In this document: positions 1-11,430 of the stretch, in pieces
Layout of the letters: each line of letters starts with the position of its first letter
Position numbering within the stretch: the stretch's first letter is position 1
Assembly (NCBI GenBank): GCA_050084515.1
Contig: CM114275.1
Coordinates: 15,252,001-15,316,000, forward strand
Source of the DNA: Blasia pusilla
Lineage: Eukaryota > Marchantiophyta > Marchantiopsida > Blasiales
Reading direction: 5' to 3'
Length of the DNA stretch: 64,000 nucleotides
Notes under the pieces: generated by a model
The model's database searches: none
The model's input: the letters and a program-made list of their open reading frames with translations, nothing else
What the model was told of the DNA's origin: nothing
Translations under genes and position numbers: made by a program

Positions 1-252
1 TTCAGTTTTCTAAATTTTGTGCAATTTGCAACTCGTCGGACTCAGAGGGGTTGCCAAAATGTGGAAGAGGAAAAAAAAATTGTGGGAGTGCTTAAGAACT
101 GAGCACAAAAGTGCAAAAAAATTCACACAAAAAGTTTCCTCTCTTCAACCCAACGGAAACTCTCTTCAAAGAAAAGTATCTCTTTTGGTTGAAGGTAGTT
201 TCCTCTCTCCTCTCTTCCTCTCTCCTCTCTCCTCTCTTCCTCTCCTCTTACC
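1..252 (+). mobile_element. 3' terminal segment of an upstream MULE copy
   Basis: This stretch closely matches the non-coding tail at 6,270-6,522. It has a palindrome-like element near 47-77, a run of A, and a polypyrimidine block of repeated CCTCTCT ending in CTCTTACCG. The same tail occurs on the minus strand at 7,434, 26,269 and 29,578, so it marks the 3' end of the MULE family. Its coding part lies before the window. It seems to abut directly the 5' end of the next MULE copy. Confidence 0.6.
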
Positions 253-281
253 GTGCCTCGATAAGAAGGCGGCGTATCCGC

Positions 282-615
282 GCAACTCGTCGGAGGCCGA
301 TGGGTTGCACGCTTCCTTAATGTAAGCATTCCAAAGCGAGGCACTTGCGCAACCCATTTGAGGCCGACGGGTTGCACGCTTCCCTCATCTTGGGATAACA
401 AGGCGAGGTACCCGCGTAACTCGTCGAAGGACGACGGGTTGAACGCTTCCTTCATGTAAGCGTTACAAGGCTAGCCACTTTCGCAACCCGTTGGAGGCCG
501 ACGGGTTGCACGCTTCCCTCATCTTGGGGTAATAGGCGAGGTACATGGGCAACCCGTCAGTTATCGACAGGTTGCACGCTTTTCTATCCCTCGGGTAACA
601 ATGCGACAACGCATA
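282..615. repeat. 67-bp tandem array, five units, 5' end of MULE M1
   Basis: Units begin with GCAAC/GTAAC at 282, 349, 416, 483 and 549, a spacing of 67, 67, 67 and 66 bases. Each unit holds one copy of the GCAACCCGTCGG palindrome followed by GCACGCTTCC and a short linker. The equivalent place in copy M2 has seven units (53,363-53,800). Repeated subterminal sites of this sort can be transposase-binding sites, which is inference here. Confidence 0.85.
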
Positions 616-947
616 GTTCCGAGGCAATCCCTTGCAATCCACAGGGTCACAAGGTCAATTCCTGAGTTGGACAATCCCGTAACAGTCCCCAAGGATTGGT
701 TGCCTTAGCAAATGCAAGCGATGTCTCATGTTTGATGCTAGCAAAATTAACTCAAAAGACCCTTGGTTGGCAAGAAGGGGGTACCAACCCAACGGACTCC
801 GACGGGTTCCAACTTGCATCGGGACACGAAGACAAAAAATGGAATTGGATGCTTCGCTACCCATTTCTCTGATTCCCAAATTCTGCAACCTATCGGACTC
901 TGACAGGTTGCAACACAATTGAATCCATCTTGTCAAACAATCTCACT

Positions 948-1381
948 GTGAGAAAAGCAGAAAGTGACTAAATCACTGAAATCTTTACAAAACTTAGAGA
1001 TACAAAGTGGCCTAGTCCGTCCGTGCGCTCACAGAAGAGCTTCGATGGAACCTGAACTGGGAGATAACTCGACATACGAGAATGCGCTACCGCTGCGGCT
1101 CCCGACTATTTGACTACTCGGGAAAACTAGGGTTTTTACCTAATTTTCTTCGTTTCTATTAATAGAAAAAATTTATCTAACCCTATATTGCATCAGGGTG
1201 CCCCGCACCCTGATGCAATATAGGGTTAGATAAACCTAGTAACGCTACTCCGTAAACCACCTAGGTCATATTATTATGACTCCTTCGACGTCTAAGTCGG
1301 AACCATCGATCTAGGCTTCTCCTCATACAAGGGGGCCGATCAAATCAATGGTGCTCAGAGGAGTGGATGTTGAGAATCCAA
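948..1381. mobile_element. Hairpin-bearing short insertion (element Q, copy 1)
   Basis: A 434-bp block is present here but absent at the matching place in MULE copy M2 near 54,150, where the flanks run straight on. A related copy lies in opposite orientation at 8,365-8,828. Both contain a perfect 30-base inverted repeat around three C residues; here it sits near 1,171-1,233. Both sides carry CTCAC next to the ends, a likely target-site duplication. No protein is encoded, so it is non-autonomous. The two ends are GTGAGAAAA and a sequence ending AATCCAA; they are not inverted copies of each other. Confidence 0.7.
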
Positions 1382-1446
1382 TACTCACCTTCCAAACTTC
1401 ATCTTATCAGTCAAATTCTGTCAGGAGAATAGGAGTCCCTATTCTC

Positions 1447-1456
1447 TATAACTAAA
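1447..1456 (+). promoter_or_regulatory. TATA-like box of MULE M1
   Basis: TATAACTAAA lies about 90 bases before the ATG at 1,541. The matching place in M2 reads TATAAATTA. A run of CATTCT-type pyrimidine repeats follows, a likely 5' untranslated leader. Confidence 0.35.
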
Positions 1457-1540
1457 ACATTCTCATTCTCATTATCATTCCCAATCCCATTTTTATCCTC
1501 ATTCTTATTCTCAGTCTCCTCCCGGTGGAATCTTCTTGGA

Positions 1541-3660
1541 ATGGATAATTATGTGAAGCTCACTTGTGGCAGTCATCTAGCGGCCCTTCCTCAATCAGAA
1601 ATCGTTCGACCGCAAGCTTGTGAGTCTTTCATACGAGTGGATGAAAATTTTCTCTCAGTTCGATTTCTTCTCCAAATTGGAACCATCTTCGTGTCCAAGG
1701 ATGTCAGGGTGGACGGTACAGAGGACATAATAAGTGAGACAATCCAGCCAGTGATTGCAGACCGTAAAGTATGGAATCTCCTACCTCTAGCAAATGGTCA
1801 ATACAAAGTTTACGGCTTGCTTTTGAATTCCTCAGTTTCCCAAGAAGACGGTCGAGAATTTCCTAGTGCACCGAGCTCTAAGTTTGCAACTCCTAGCTCA
1901 GTAGATCCGGTCTGCAATCACTGGCTCCTGTAAGCTTGTGAAGTTGGAGACCGTGAAGTTGAAGTTATTCTTCCTGAAGACATTCCGGATGTCGTCAACC
2001 TCACTCGATCTGCCAGACACCAACCGGGCCCTCTATCCGCCTACTTGTTCCTCTTGCGAATATGAGGAAATAGTTTGCTATCGTCTTTGGCCTTGAAAAT
2101 TTTCAAGCACATTCTTGTCGACGAGCTGCCGCCCACGTACGATGGTAATTGCATTTTTTAGTTGCCTCCACTTGCTGCTCCTACTCAAAAGAAAGATGGA
2201 GGACACTTGAAGGGTATGGACAGAAAGTCTGATTGTCATCGATGGTGCAGACTTCAACGGACTAGTGCTTCAATTCCAGATGGTCCTTGGATTGTCTCCC
2301 GCCGCCAATACCTTGGAGCCTTGGAGTGTAGAAGTCCAACATGCCCGTATCTAGAGCGCAACGGGCGGGTCAATACGTTGCAATTCCCCCCCAAGAATGC
2401 AAAAACTCCATATGAGGTCGGTGCCACCATACCGCCGGGAGGCCATCGATGTCCTCATTGTCAGGCATCCCCTTTCTGCGTTGGAGCGTGTCCTACATAC
2501 ATATTTTTCATTGTCCACGACTTGGGCTCCACGTTAGAGTACACAAGGCTGGAAGTTCATGTTGGCTCCCACACTCATCTTGTGACCGATGCAATTCACA
2601 CACACATCAAGGAGGATGTGGCGAAGAAAGTGGCCGAGGTCTACAAAAACTCTCCGGGTTCAAAGCCCGGAGTGATCAAGCTCACAACAACATCACAAAT
2701 TTTTGAACATCACAAATTTGTGAAAAATTTCTTGGAATCCTTAGACAAGGCAAGATCACGGCTGCAAAGGAGAAACAACTCTGAGAAAATCCCGCATTTC
2801 TCGCTGATCCTGAATGCTTCCAGAATTTGCTGTGTCCAATACGGGTACTGGATGGAAAGACGGCCGAAATGGATGCCATTGCCAGAATCAAGGCCAACTC
2901 TAGATTTCCATTCATTCAGAGATGGTAGTTCATGGGCCTGGGAGGCGAAGGATCTAGGGCCTATGTCTTCAAAATATCAACAACAGGTCCATCGAGTGGC
3001 CTCGATCTTATAGATCGAATGAGGGAAGGGAAAGATCTTTACAGCAGCTAGGTAAGCTTTGATATTTGCTACAGAGTGCTGAACGGGTGGTTGACAATGG
3101 GTGCTCACGTTTATGACCATGTGGAGAAGGGACTCAAAACTATATTTTTCTGTAAAGTAAAAGCAGAAGACGTTGGCAGTTTGAAGATGTGTTGGTTACT
3201 CTTATTGGAGGTGGTGAAGGAAAACAAAAGGCCACCTGTGGAAATTTATGGGTTCATGGCGGACAATGCACAACCTGGGTGGATTGCTATCAGGGAAGTG
3301 TTCTAGGGTGGAGAGGTTCAACCGGAGAAGGAAAGGTCGGATGCTTTCCATTGGCAACAGTCAGTGACTCAAGACACCAAATCTTGCATCAAGGAGAATA
3401 AGAGGACAGAGCATGTCACTCTGGTCTAACGCTGCAAGGACAGAAAAACCTTGAAACAGGCCATAGAATGCCAAGAAGAACTTCATGGGTGGTGGAGAAA
3501 ACATGCGATTGAGGGGAAGTACAAAGAGTTATGCTCTTGGCTAAGTTGGTGGACTATACAAATGAGACAATGGGGAAACTTCATGCGCGAGGTGAGTTCA
3601 CTAATTTGTCTCGTCGAGCTCAAGCTGAAAATTATTTGAAGAGTTGCAGCTAAAGTTGAG
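1541..3660 (+). pseudogene. MULE-like transposase, N-terminal and catalytic part (broken)
   Basis: The N-terminal exon starts MDNYVKLTCGSHLAALPQ and is followed from about 2,160 by a cysteine/histidine-rich region (GALECRSPTCPY near 2,320, a second CxxC near 2,455, and GSHTH near 2,570) resembling the zinc-binding segments that precede many MULE cores. The catalytic-type segment GFMADNAQPGWIAIREVF lies at about 3,250-3,306, followed by RSDAFHW, placed as in MULE transposases. Stops fall near 1,931, 2,160, 3,013 and 3,304, and the M2 paralogue shows several frame changes, so this copy is dead. The exon continues to KPKKPSN near 3,700; a small intron of about 60 bases is likely near 3,591-3,650 (AG/GTGAGT to TTGCAG). 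Confidence 0.65.
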
Positions 3661-3699
3661 AAGCGTGGGCACTATAGGGATTTCAAACCAAAGAAACCA

Positions 3700-4588
3700 A
3701 GCAACTTGTCGGATGCGACGGGTTACGTGAGTGTGCAACCCGTCGGAAACCGACGGGTTGCATCAAGAATGTTTGTGTTACCCGTCGGAGTGCAACATCA
3801 TGCACGAGGAATGTTTGTGCAACCCGTCGGAACCCGATTGGTTGCATGAGTGTGCAACCTGTCGAATCCCGACAGGTTGCAAGTTGCATGTATAGAAGGC
3901 CTGCAAATAGTTTGACCCGGGTGTGTTGCAAGCCGCAAGGCTGCGAGTTTACTCGATCTTCAACCCGTCGCATTACGACAAGTTGTGGGTGTCTGCAACT
4001 TGTGGGATTCCGACTAGTTGCGTCTGTATGCGACTCCTCGCATTCACACACGTTGCGGCTGTCTCCAAGTTGCATCCAGAAAAGTTGTATCAGTTCAAGT
4101 TAATTGGAACCCGCCGAATTCCAATAGTTGCAAAGCTTCGTGTGTGGACAGTTCTTGCAAGCCAACGGAATCCGACAGGTTGCACAAGGATTTTCGAGAC
4201 CGAACCGGCCTGCTTCTCACAACCCATCTGATTTCGACGCATTGCAGTAGTAGGTTTCTAGGTGCTAGGTTAGTGGGACATTCCAAGGATGTCTATGACT
4301 TGCAACCCGTTTCAAGTCGGAGGTTGGAAAATCCATGTGCGATTCGTTGGATTCCGATGACTTGCTCTTGGATCTTCCAGCCCGGAGTGGCCAAAGTTAC
4401 TTGCAACCCGCCTAAATCCAACGGGTTGCACTAGGTGGTTCCTCGGTGTTGCAACACATCGGAAACCGACGGGTTGTAGAGTCATTCATGAGATGCCTCC
4501 GACTAGCAACCCCTCTGGTTTCAACACGTAGCTTTTTTTTTGCTCATAGAGCTATTTTGGTTCCCTTCTCACATTGCTGTCATTGCAG
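3700..4588 (+). repeat. Palindrome-filled intron of MULE M1
   Basis: This 0.9-kb stretch separates two transposase exons and ends in a good acceptor, CATTGCAG before GGATTGAACATTC. It contains about ten copies of the GCAACCCGTCGG palindrome, for example at 3,736, 3,857, 3,960, 4,395 and 4,450. The copy at 3,857 reads GCAACCTGTCG with an exactly matching second arm, so both arms carry the same variant. The same intron is present, diverged, at 31,500-31,815 and 59,340-59,700. The donor was not fixed. Confidence 0.6.
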
Positions 4589-6120
4589 GGATTGAACATT
4601 CATGAAAATGCCCTCTGCCCCAACACAAATGGAGCAGAAAGTGTCCATTCCTCCTGGAGGTCGTCACAAGCATGCCAAAGAATTTCACTTGTGGAGGCAT
4701 GCCAACAAGACCAGGCAAGAGCAATGCTACAGTCTGCAACATCCCATATCTTCCTCACAAAAGGCATAACAAAAGGAAGGGGGCCTTCGATCTACGAGCT
4801 CTATGTCAGGGCGGCTGTGAGATCTGGTGATGAGGAACTCTATGTGGAAGCCTTCAATCGGTGCGTAGCTGGAACTCCCCTCGAGAAAGACGTACACATT
4901 GGTGGGGATATTCATGGGCACGTTTCAAGACGTCCCATACAGATGGATGTAGAACAGTCCGAGCGAGACTCGTGGAGACCAGATAAGTATCTTGACTTCA
5001 GCCAAGTGAAGAGGTTGCATCGAGGAACGAATCCAATGAAGGATTTAGATGAGGAAATCACGCCACCCAGGTATTCGGAGACCTCGGATTGCTCCCAAAT
5101 CTGTGATGCAATATCTTGTCCAAAATCAGTGAATGTTTTATTTCAAAAGCCCTCTGTTGGTGGAAGTTCGCAATATCCGGTCGCTGGGGTGGTTCAACAG
5201 TATGGGATTCCGGTCATTAAGGTGGATTGCAACCTCAAACGGTGGCATATATCTCGGAGCAACCCTAGACGTGGACCCACTGGCAGGGCAGGATCTGATG
5301 GCATTAGGAGAGCATGCGGCACTTTCCTAAATAAGAACTGTACAAGGAGTGGACGACCACTCCCTGGATTTTGGGGACTCAAAACCTTTGATCGTTTCAC
5401 GAGGACGGGGGATCAATTGAAGTACTTCTTCTGCCCAAATGAATCCTACGCTTTTCGGAAGTCTTATCGGGCTGCCATTGGAGCTCTAGGGAATACCCCC
5501 ACGATTTGGCCCATTTCTGCACGTATGAATTGCACTCAGGACTAAGTGGACAATCTTACAAGTTAAGTGTCGGTTTTAGACTCATAGACGGAGGAAGTTC
5601 GGATCATGTTCGCATTACACAGACCTTTGTATTTTGTATTCAACCCAAGATTGATGTCAACATGTACCCGGAGAAGGTGGACGATCGCAATCCACTTTTT
5701 TTGTTTGAGTCTACAAATGGGGTGAAGAAAAACAGAATGTGTAGGCCAATAGTGGAGAGAGCAAAGCAAATCGCATCAGCTCGAGAGGCAAACATGGAAA
5801 TCATCGCCACAAAAGCTATCTAGAGTGGCAATGGAATAGGAAGGATGTATTGGGTCAGGAACAACATTATTAATTCAAGTGTCATTCGGGTGTATGTGGT
5901 GCACATCTGTTGCTTTCCCAAATGTTCCTGTGATGACTTTGTCCAAAGAGAGACATGTGGAAAAAGGTATTTCCCTTGTAAGCACATATACTATGTGTTG
6001 CTTGTAGTTTTAAGAGAGTCGGAGGTAGGAGTAGGAATCCACCAACCAAATTTGAGGATGCAAAATGAGGTTTTAGAGTCCCTCAAAGAAGTGCGAAGTA
6101 TTTTAAACAAACCACTTTGA
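4589..6120 (+). pseudogene. MULE-like transposase, C-terminal part with SWIM finger (broken)
   Basis: The exon opens with GLNIHENALCPNTNGAESVH and stays open to 5,545, where a GAA codon seen in the paralogue at 30,530 has become TAA; a two-base shift follows before 5,575. Reading resumes in a second frame (FRLIDGGSSDHV, then FCIQPKIDVNMYPEKVDD). A SWIM zinc finger follows in a third segment at about 5,900-5,995: CSC, fifteen residues, then CKH, that is CxC-x15-CxH. SWIM fingers sit C-terminal to the catalytic domain in many plant MULEs and bind nucleic acid or protein. The frame ends with RSILNKPL and a stop at 6,120. The polypyrimidine tail begins downstream. Confidence 0.7.
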
Positions 6121-6522
6121 GGATGCAAAATGAGGTTTTAGATTATACTTTCATTTTCTCGAACCTTCACTTTGAGCTTGAACTCTATTCAGCCTAGGGC
6201 AAATGATAGATTTTTTCCAGACCTTAGATGGAAAAAGTGATTTGTTCCACATTTATGATTCCAATGATTTTTCAGTTTTTAAAATTTTGTGCAAATTGCA
6301 ACCCGTCGGATTTTGAGGGGTTGCCAATATGTGGAAGAGGAAAAAAATGTGTGGGAGTGCCTAAGCACTGAGAACAAAAGAGCAAGAAAAATCACACAGA
6401 AAGTTTCCTCTCTTCAACCCAACGGAAACTCTCTTCAAATCACAGGAAACTCTCTTAAAAAAAAAGTATCTCTTTGGGTTGAAGGTAGTTTCCTCTCTCC
6501 TCTCTTCTTCTCCTCTTACCGC

Positions 6523-7433
6523 CCCTCACCTGGGCTAGCTAAGCCCGCACCCATTTTGTAGCCTTCGCGCGGCCTGCAATAAGCTTGCACATGGCCCTCA
6601 TGGTTGCAACCTTGCTCATTATTGAGGTATATTATCCATTCTCGCCCTACGTGTAATACCATGACACCACATTCGAGAGTCCTACTGTAGTCATGATGGA
6701 AACTTGGGAGTCAAACATCAAACCCAAGTTAACAAGAGAAGGGAGGTGCGTAGATACATCAATTCTTGAGGAATATGTCATGAAAATACATATTCCTACC
6801 AAAATACATCATCTCTCATATATGCACAAAAGTCTAAGATCCATGTAACTATGAATCCCACAGGAATCAATAAATATGTACATGAACAATTGGGAAATAC
6901 CCGATGAAATTGGTTGCTAATTCTAGACTTTCCCTCTCTGACGAGCTCTCTAATTAGTGTCTCTAATACTTAACCATGATTTCGATGTGAAGAAGAATAC
7001 AAAAAAATCTATAAATATGGTTTTTAAATACAACCCTAGCCTAGCCTCAACTCATTGGGGAATTTGAGCATCATACAAGCTCTCAATTCTCAATGTGTCT
7101 TTTCTACGAATGTGTAACAGAAAGACAAAGCTCAATGAGCCTCAATGGGAGTACTCTAGCCTTCCCCCCTGGGCCTGCCATCCTTTGTGCGTCTTTATGG
7201 GTGACTTATACATAAAAGTCACCTCCTCCTAGTAGGTCACTGCTAACATGTAGTACATAACACACTCACCCTCTACTAAGTCTCCACATGACTCTCTCCA
7301 AAGGCACCAAATGCGTGAAGGAAAGGTTTTCTCACAAGAGGACAATCCCTTCACATGTCAAGTCACCTTGAGCTCCATAGGTCCAAGTGATTCCTTACAA
7401 AGCCAAGGCACCATATGGTGCCATATGGAGGGG
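6523..7433. other. Unassigned block between two inverted MULE ends
   Basis: The block lies between the 3' end of M1 and the 3' end of a minus-strand MULE fragment, so MULE tails face each other across it, both flanked by CCGCCCCTC. No convincing coding sequence is seen. Part of it (about 6,780-6,960) resembles 13,510-13,690 (shared wording around ATACATG, GTCTATGATCCAT and ACATGAACAAT), so it belongs to a dispersed repeat. A stem-loop at 7,200-7,223 has arms GGTGACTT and AAGTCACC. Confidence 0.45.
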
Positions 7434-8072
7434 CGGTAAGAGGAGAGGAAGAGAGGAAGAGAGGAGAGGAGAGAGGAAACTACCTTCAACCCAAAGAGAT
7501 AATTTTTTTAAGAGAGTTTCTTATGATTTGAAGAGAGTTTTCGTTGGGTTGAAGAGAGGAAACTTTTTGTGCGAAATTTTTTGCACATTTGTTCTCAGTG
7601 CTTAGTCACTCCCATAGTTTTTTTTTCCTCTTCCATATTTTGGCAACCAGTCTGAATCTGACGGGTTGCAACTTGCACAAAATTTTAAAAAGTGAAAAAT
7701 CATTTGAATCATAAATATGGAACAAATCACTTTTTCCATCCAAGATCTAGAAAAAATCTATCATCTTCCCTTGGCTGAATAGTGTTCAAGCTCAAAGTGA
7801 AGGTTCTGGCAAATGAAAGTACAATCTAAGACCTCATTTTGCATCCTCAAAGTGGTTTGTTTAAAATACTTCACACTTCTTTGAGGGATAGAATTGGTTG
7901 GTGGATTCCTACTCCTACCTTTGACTCTCTTAAAACTACAAGCAACACATAGTACATGTGCTTATAAGGGAAATACCTTTTCCCACTTGTCTCTCTTTGG
8001 ACAAAGTCATCACAGGAACATGTGGGAAAGCAACAGATGTGCACCACATACACCCCTGTGATAGTTGAATTT
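7434..8072 (-). pseudogene. MULE 3' fragment with SWIM finger
   Basis: Read on the minus strand this gives the end of the transposase: VVHICCFPTCSCDDF, then GKRYFPYKH, in which the first cysteine of the CxH pair has become tyrosine. The reading frame ends near 7,871 in a shortened tail. The non-coding 3' end runs to the CGGTAAGAGG terminus at 7,434. At about 8,072 the MULE sequence stops abruptly and joins family P copy 1 in the middle of its coding region, so this is a recombined fragment. Confidence 0.7.
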
Positions 8073-9857
8073 ACTGATGAAAATCAGTCTCGAGGGCACT
8101 AAGGCGTATTCCCCAGAGGGTGAGAATGGGGCTACGGGAATGGTCATTTTGGGACGCGTTGCGCCTTCTCGGGAAGTCCATGATCATGGGTCTACAAGCG
8201 GAGCTGAAGAAGATTGAGCTTGTTCGAGAGGAAGCAAACCTAGAGGCTCTAGAAGATTTTGAACTGTGGCTTGATGACATCTGAGATAAGCCGACGAAAA
8301 CCCCAGGATTCCGGATGATGTTCAAGAATCACATCCTCCCTCAGGAAAATGTGGACAAGGAAATGTTGGATTTTCAACATCCACTTCTCTAAGCACCATT
8401 AATCTGATCGGCCCCCTTGTATGAGGAGAAGCCTAGATTGATGGTTCCGACTTCGACGTCGAAGGAGTCATAGTAATATGACGTAGGTGGTTTGAGGAGT
8501 AGCGTTACTAGGTTTATCTAACCCTATATTGCATCAGGGTGCCCCGCACCCTGATGCAATATAGGGTTAGATAAACCATCGGGGTGCAGGGCACCCTGAT
8601 GCAAAATTTTTCATCTAATAGAAACGAAGAAAAATAGGTAAAAACCCTAGTTTTCCCGAGTAGTCAAATAGTCGGGAGCCGCAGCGGTAGCGCATTCCCG
8701 TATGTCGAGTTATCTCCTAGTTAAAGTTCCATCGAAGCTCTTCTGTGAGCGCACGGACGGACTAGGCCACTTTGTATCTCTAAGTTTTGTAAAGATTTCA
8801 GTGATTTCGTCACTTTTTGTTTTCTCACAGGAAATAGACGAGAGAAAACCGGATTTTGCAAAAAAGAAGCGGGATCTTCAAGAGCAGGCGGCCGAGTCAT
8901 CTCGACAGAGAGCTGCTCATCGGATTGTGTACAAGTACCTCATAAATTGTGTGAATGTAGTTACGTGGCACAGATTTCCAGCAGCCTGCAAATTATGGGC
9001 TTCTCCGCTTGATGGAGAGAGATTCTCCAGATACGACATGGAGATGGGACAGGGCATATCCGACTGGGAAGTAATTAATTATCCAATCTGGTTGGACTTC
9101 AACTACCTAGAAGATATTATAGACAAAAATCTATGCATGGTCTGTGATGTAGTGGTCATTGGGAGGGACGACATTCCGAACTTTGTGAATCCTGACAAAT
9201 TTTTCGAAGGAGATGCGAAGGACCAAGCCCTTGAGACATCGGAGTTGGTGGCAAAGGTCGTCACTACCAAGGACAAATCCACATCGGGTTTGAAAGCAAA
9301 GGCAAGGGGTCCAGGAATTCGGAAGCCGAGTCTTCAAGAAAAGATGTTGAGTCTTCAAGATGAGAGGCCGAGGCATCCAAGCAAGAGGGGTGAGAGGGCC
9401 GGACTAGGTCCTCGTCAAAGAAAACTCTTGTGGAGTCTGAGGTAACGGAGACTCCAACAAGCCGACAACACACTCAGGAGAAGCAAAAGCGGGAGGCGCC
9501 TCGTTTGTCCAAGGGAGGAGATGAGGATGTGGAATACACTCCATCATCCTTGGGCAAGCATAGGGAAACAACCACCAAGACAAATTTCCTTCTTCACCAG
9601 ACTCATCTTGTGGGACAAAAGTCCGTCTAACACTATCCCAGACTCGCATGTCCCGCTTTCCTATGACCATATCGCTCTACTATTTTCTTTTGCTTACACA
9701 TATCTCATGACAGGGGTTGTTTCTTGGTCCTTACTAGAGGGAGCAAAGACGAGCTCTTCAACCTTCAATGCGTGAAGAGGTCGCGGAAGTGGAGGACGGC
9801 GCAATCGTAGGTCATAAAAAATGATTATCCACTCATATTGGCAATGAATCAAGTCCG
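8073..9857 (+). pseudogene. Family P copy 1, middle part (coiled coil to before the methyltransferase core)
   Basis: The segment starts within a conserved stretch (WLREWSFWDALRLL in other copies, then DFELWLDDI near 8,250) and is broken by element Q at 8,365-8,828. It resumes with IDERKPDFAKKKRDLQEQA, then CKLWASPLDGE near 8,985, YPIWLDFN near 9,080, and DDIPNFVNPDKFFEGDA near 9,170. A charged low-complexity linker follows, then DVEYTPSSLGKHRET near 9,530. The stretch carrying the ADFPSG motif of other copies is deleted after 9,610. The next recognisable part is VPLSYDHIALLFSFAY near 9,650. Stops and frame changes are frequent. An open frame that seems to start at 8,702 begins inside Q and is a chimaera. 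The function of the middle region is unknown. Confidence 0.6.
8365..8828. mobile_element. Hairpin-bearing short insertion (element Q, copy 2)
   Basis: This 464-bp block interrupts a family P codon: removing it together with one copy of the flanking AGGAAAT (8,358-8,364 and 8,829-8,835) restores VDKEIDERKP, as in the paralogues. It is related to 948-1,381 in reverse orientation. The perfect inverted repeat near 8,511-8,574 has 30-base arms beginning TTTATCTAACCCTATATTGC. A second partial copy of the CATCAGGGTGC motif lies just after it. No open frame of its own is evident. Confidence 0.8.
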
Positions 9858-10570
9858 GGTAAGTTCACTTCTTGAACATATTAAGATGGTTCAGAAATAC
9901 AACCCGGCGGAACCCAAGAGGTTGCAAATTCACCTTCTAGTCCCCAATGATTGCAACCCATCAGAACCAGACGGGTTGTAAGTAGAATTTCTTTTGCACT
10001 TGTGTCTGCAGTGATGCAACCCGTCTAAAAGCGAGGGGTTGCAAATTCACCTACATGTCTCCAGTGATTGCAACTGGTCGGAACACGACGGGTTGCAAGT
10101 AGCATTCTTTTCCACTTGTGTCTGCAGTGATGCAACCCATCTGAAAGCGACGGGTTGCTCTCATATTAGGAACTTTTCAACTATAAACAATTCGATCGAG
10201 TTGTAAGCCAAACGTCGGACTCCGACAAGTTGTGGTTTTGTCCAAAAAATGAGCAACCTATCTGCTTCCAACAGGTTGCTCATAGGCAAAAAATCCTCTT
10301 AGAGTTGTAAAGCAACCCGTCGGAGTCCGAAAAGTTGTTGTTCTATCAGGCCTATAGGCCAAGTTCTGACGGGTTGCTAATCACTGGGGACTAGTGGGAT
10401 GGGTTGAAAAGCAACTCGTCGGACTGCGACAGGTTGCTCTTGTGTCTAGCCAAATGAGCAACCCGTCGGATCCCAACGGGTTGCATATTGTGTCCCTTTA
10501 TGGAGAGTAGACCAGCGGTCTACTACCTTTCTCTTTTTGTTGATATTATTTTCCACCTGCTTGTTCACAG
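9858..10570 (+). repeat. Family P intron filled with palindromes
   Basis: The intron has a clean donor (GTAAGTTC at 9,858) and acceptor (TTGTTCACAG ending at 10,570) and splits the putative methyltransferase region. It contains about ten copies of the GCAACCCGTCGG palindrome, near 9,900, 9,953, 10,016, 10,070, 10,133, 10,210, 10,253, 10,312, 10,412 and 10,448, several with C-to-T changes in one arm. The same intron in copy 2 (24,381-24,983), copy 4 (36,879-37,392) and copy 5 (56,626-56,899) also carries palindromes. Confidence 0.8.
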
Positions 10571-11430
10571 ATGGACCACTCATTTTTCTACTGCTTTGTA
10601 AGGCCCAAGCACAACTTCTAGGTGTTTAAGATCCTGGATCCAGTGGATCCATGCTCTGATGGGTACAACTTAGATAGTCTCTACAATTCCCCCCTTCCGC
10701 CCCGGGAATTTTCATGCAGGAAGGGACCCCCTTACTTGGAGGAAGGGAGAAGTCACCTACCTTGATGCAAATGCTCATGGAGCTCTGCTCGAGGCCGGGT
10801 GACTTGGTATTTGACTTAGTGGGCCTATCAGGGGTGAATATCAGAGGCGCCTGACAGAGTGGCAGGAACATTCTCTACCTTGAGGGAAGGCCAGAACTTT
10901 TCAACCTTTGCAAAGAGGCAAAGGCGGATTACGAGAGGCTAGTGGGATTATATAACTCGCCTTCAAATCCAACTGCTCCAGCTCTAGAGCTACCATTGAT
11001 AGTGACACCATCGTCACTTCCTAGAATTCCAAAAATTGGGAGGGCAAAGCCGGAAATAATTCTGGAAAAGCTCTCGGACGATGACGAGTGAGTTCAAAGA
11101 TTTATCGAAGGTAGCTTGATTGAAGCGTTTTGGAGTTGGAATTTATTGGTTTCCAAGGGTGGAGTACATATTGATACTGGATGGGTGTCACCTTGCAGAG
11201 CATACAAGATTTATTGTCGAGGAAGGCATTGGGACTCAAATCATCTTACATGGGACCGTTATGGTGTACCTAGGAGGGGGCCAAGGCTCTCGAATTCCCC
11301 AACATTTACAATCCCCGTCTACAATCAGCCAGAGAAGCCACTTGTATCCCAAGAAATTCCTTTTGTACAAGAACCTATGAGAGTTAGGAGTAAATTTGTA
11401 GATGACGAGGCTGAAGAAATCATAGACTAG
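10571..11430 (+). pseudogene. Family P copy 1, C-terminal methyltransferase-like exon
   Basis: The exon opens with MDHSFFYCF, then FKILDPVDPCSDGYNLDSL and a GGREKSP-type segment that is frame-broken here. GDLVFDLVGLSG lies at about 10,800-10,840 and GRNILYLEGRPELFNLC at about 10,861-10,911. This arrangement matches the AdoMet-binding motif I and following strand of N6/N4 amino methyltransferases (typically DPFxGSGT then GRxxxGxE), with LVGLSG in place of PFxGSG. LSDDDE and a stop lie near 11,087. A further open stretch ends SKFVDDEAEEIID at 11,430 and is conserved at 35,580 and 23,540. Stops and shifts show that this copy is not functional. Confidence 0.55.

Larger units (their letters stand above)
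253..6522 (+). mobile_element. MULE-type DNA transposon, degenerate near full-length copy (M1)
   Basis: The element runs from a 67-bp tandem array through a TATA-like promoter, an N-terminal exon, a transposase core, a palindrome-filled intron and a C-terminal exon with a SWIM zinc finger, to the polypyrimidine tail ending at CTCTTACCG. The limits come from comparison with the second copy (53,290-56,121) and four partial copies. The coding frame is broken by several stops and frameshifts. I did not find clear long terminal inverted repeats; the family is assigned from the protein (MULE-like catalytic region and SWIM finger), not from its ends. Confidence 0.65.

Noticed and set aside
1171-1233. 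Perfect inverted repeat read as a transcription terminator
   Set aside because: It is a fixed part of mobile element Q, present at two unrelated sites, in a eukaryotic genome where such terminators are not used.
8702-9445. A 247-codon frame that looks like a complete gene
   Set aside because: Its first 43 codons come from inserted element Q; the true family P reading resumes at about 8,829 and is broken elsewhere.
9858-10570. CRISPR-like appearance of regularly recurring palindromes
   Set aside because: Spacing is irregular, repeats diverge freely, the block has spliceosomal intron borders and there are no cas genes; the window is eukaryotic.
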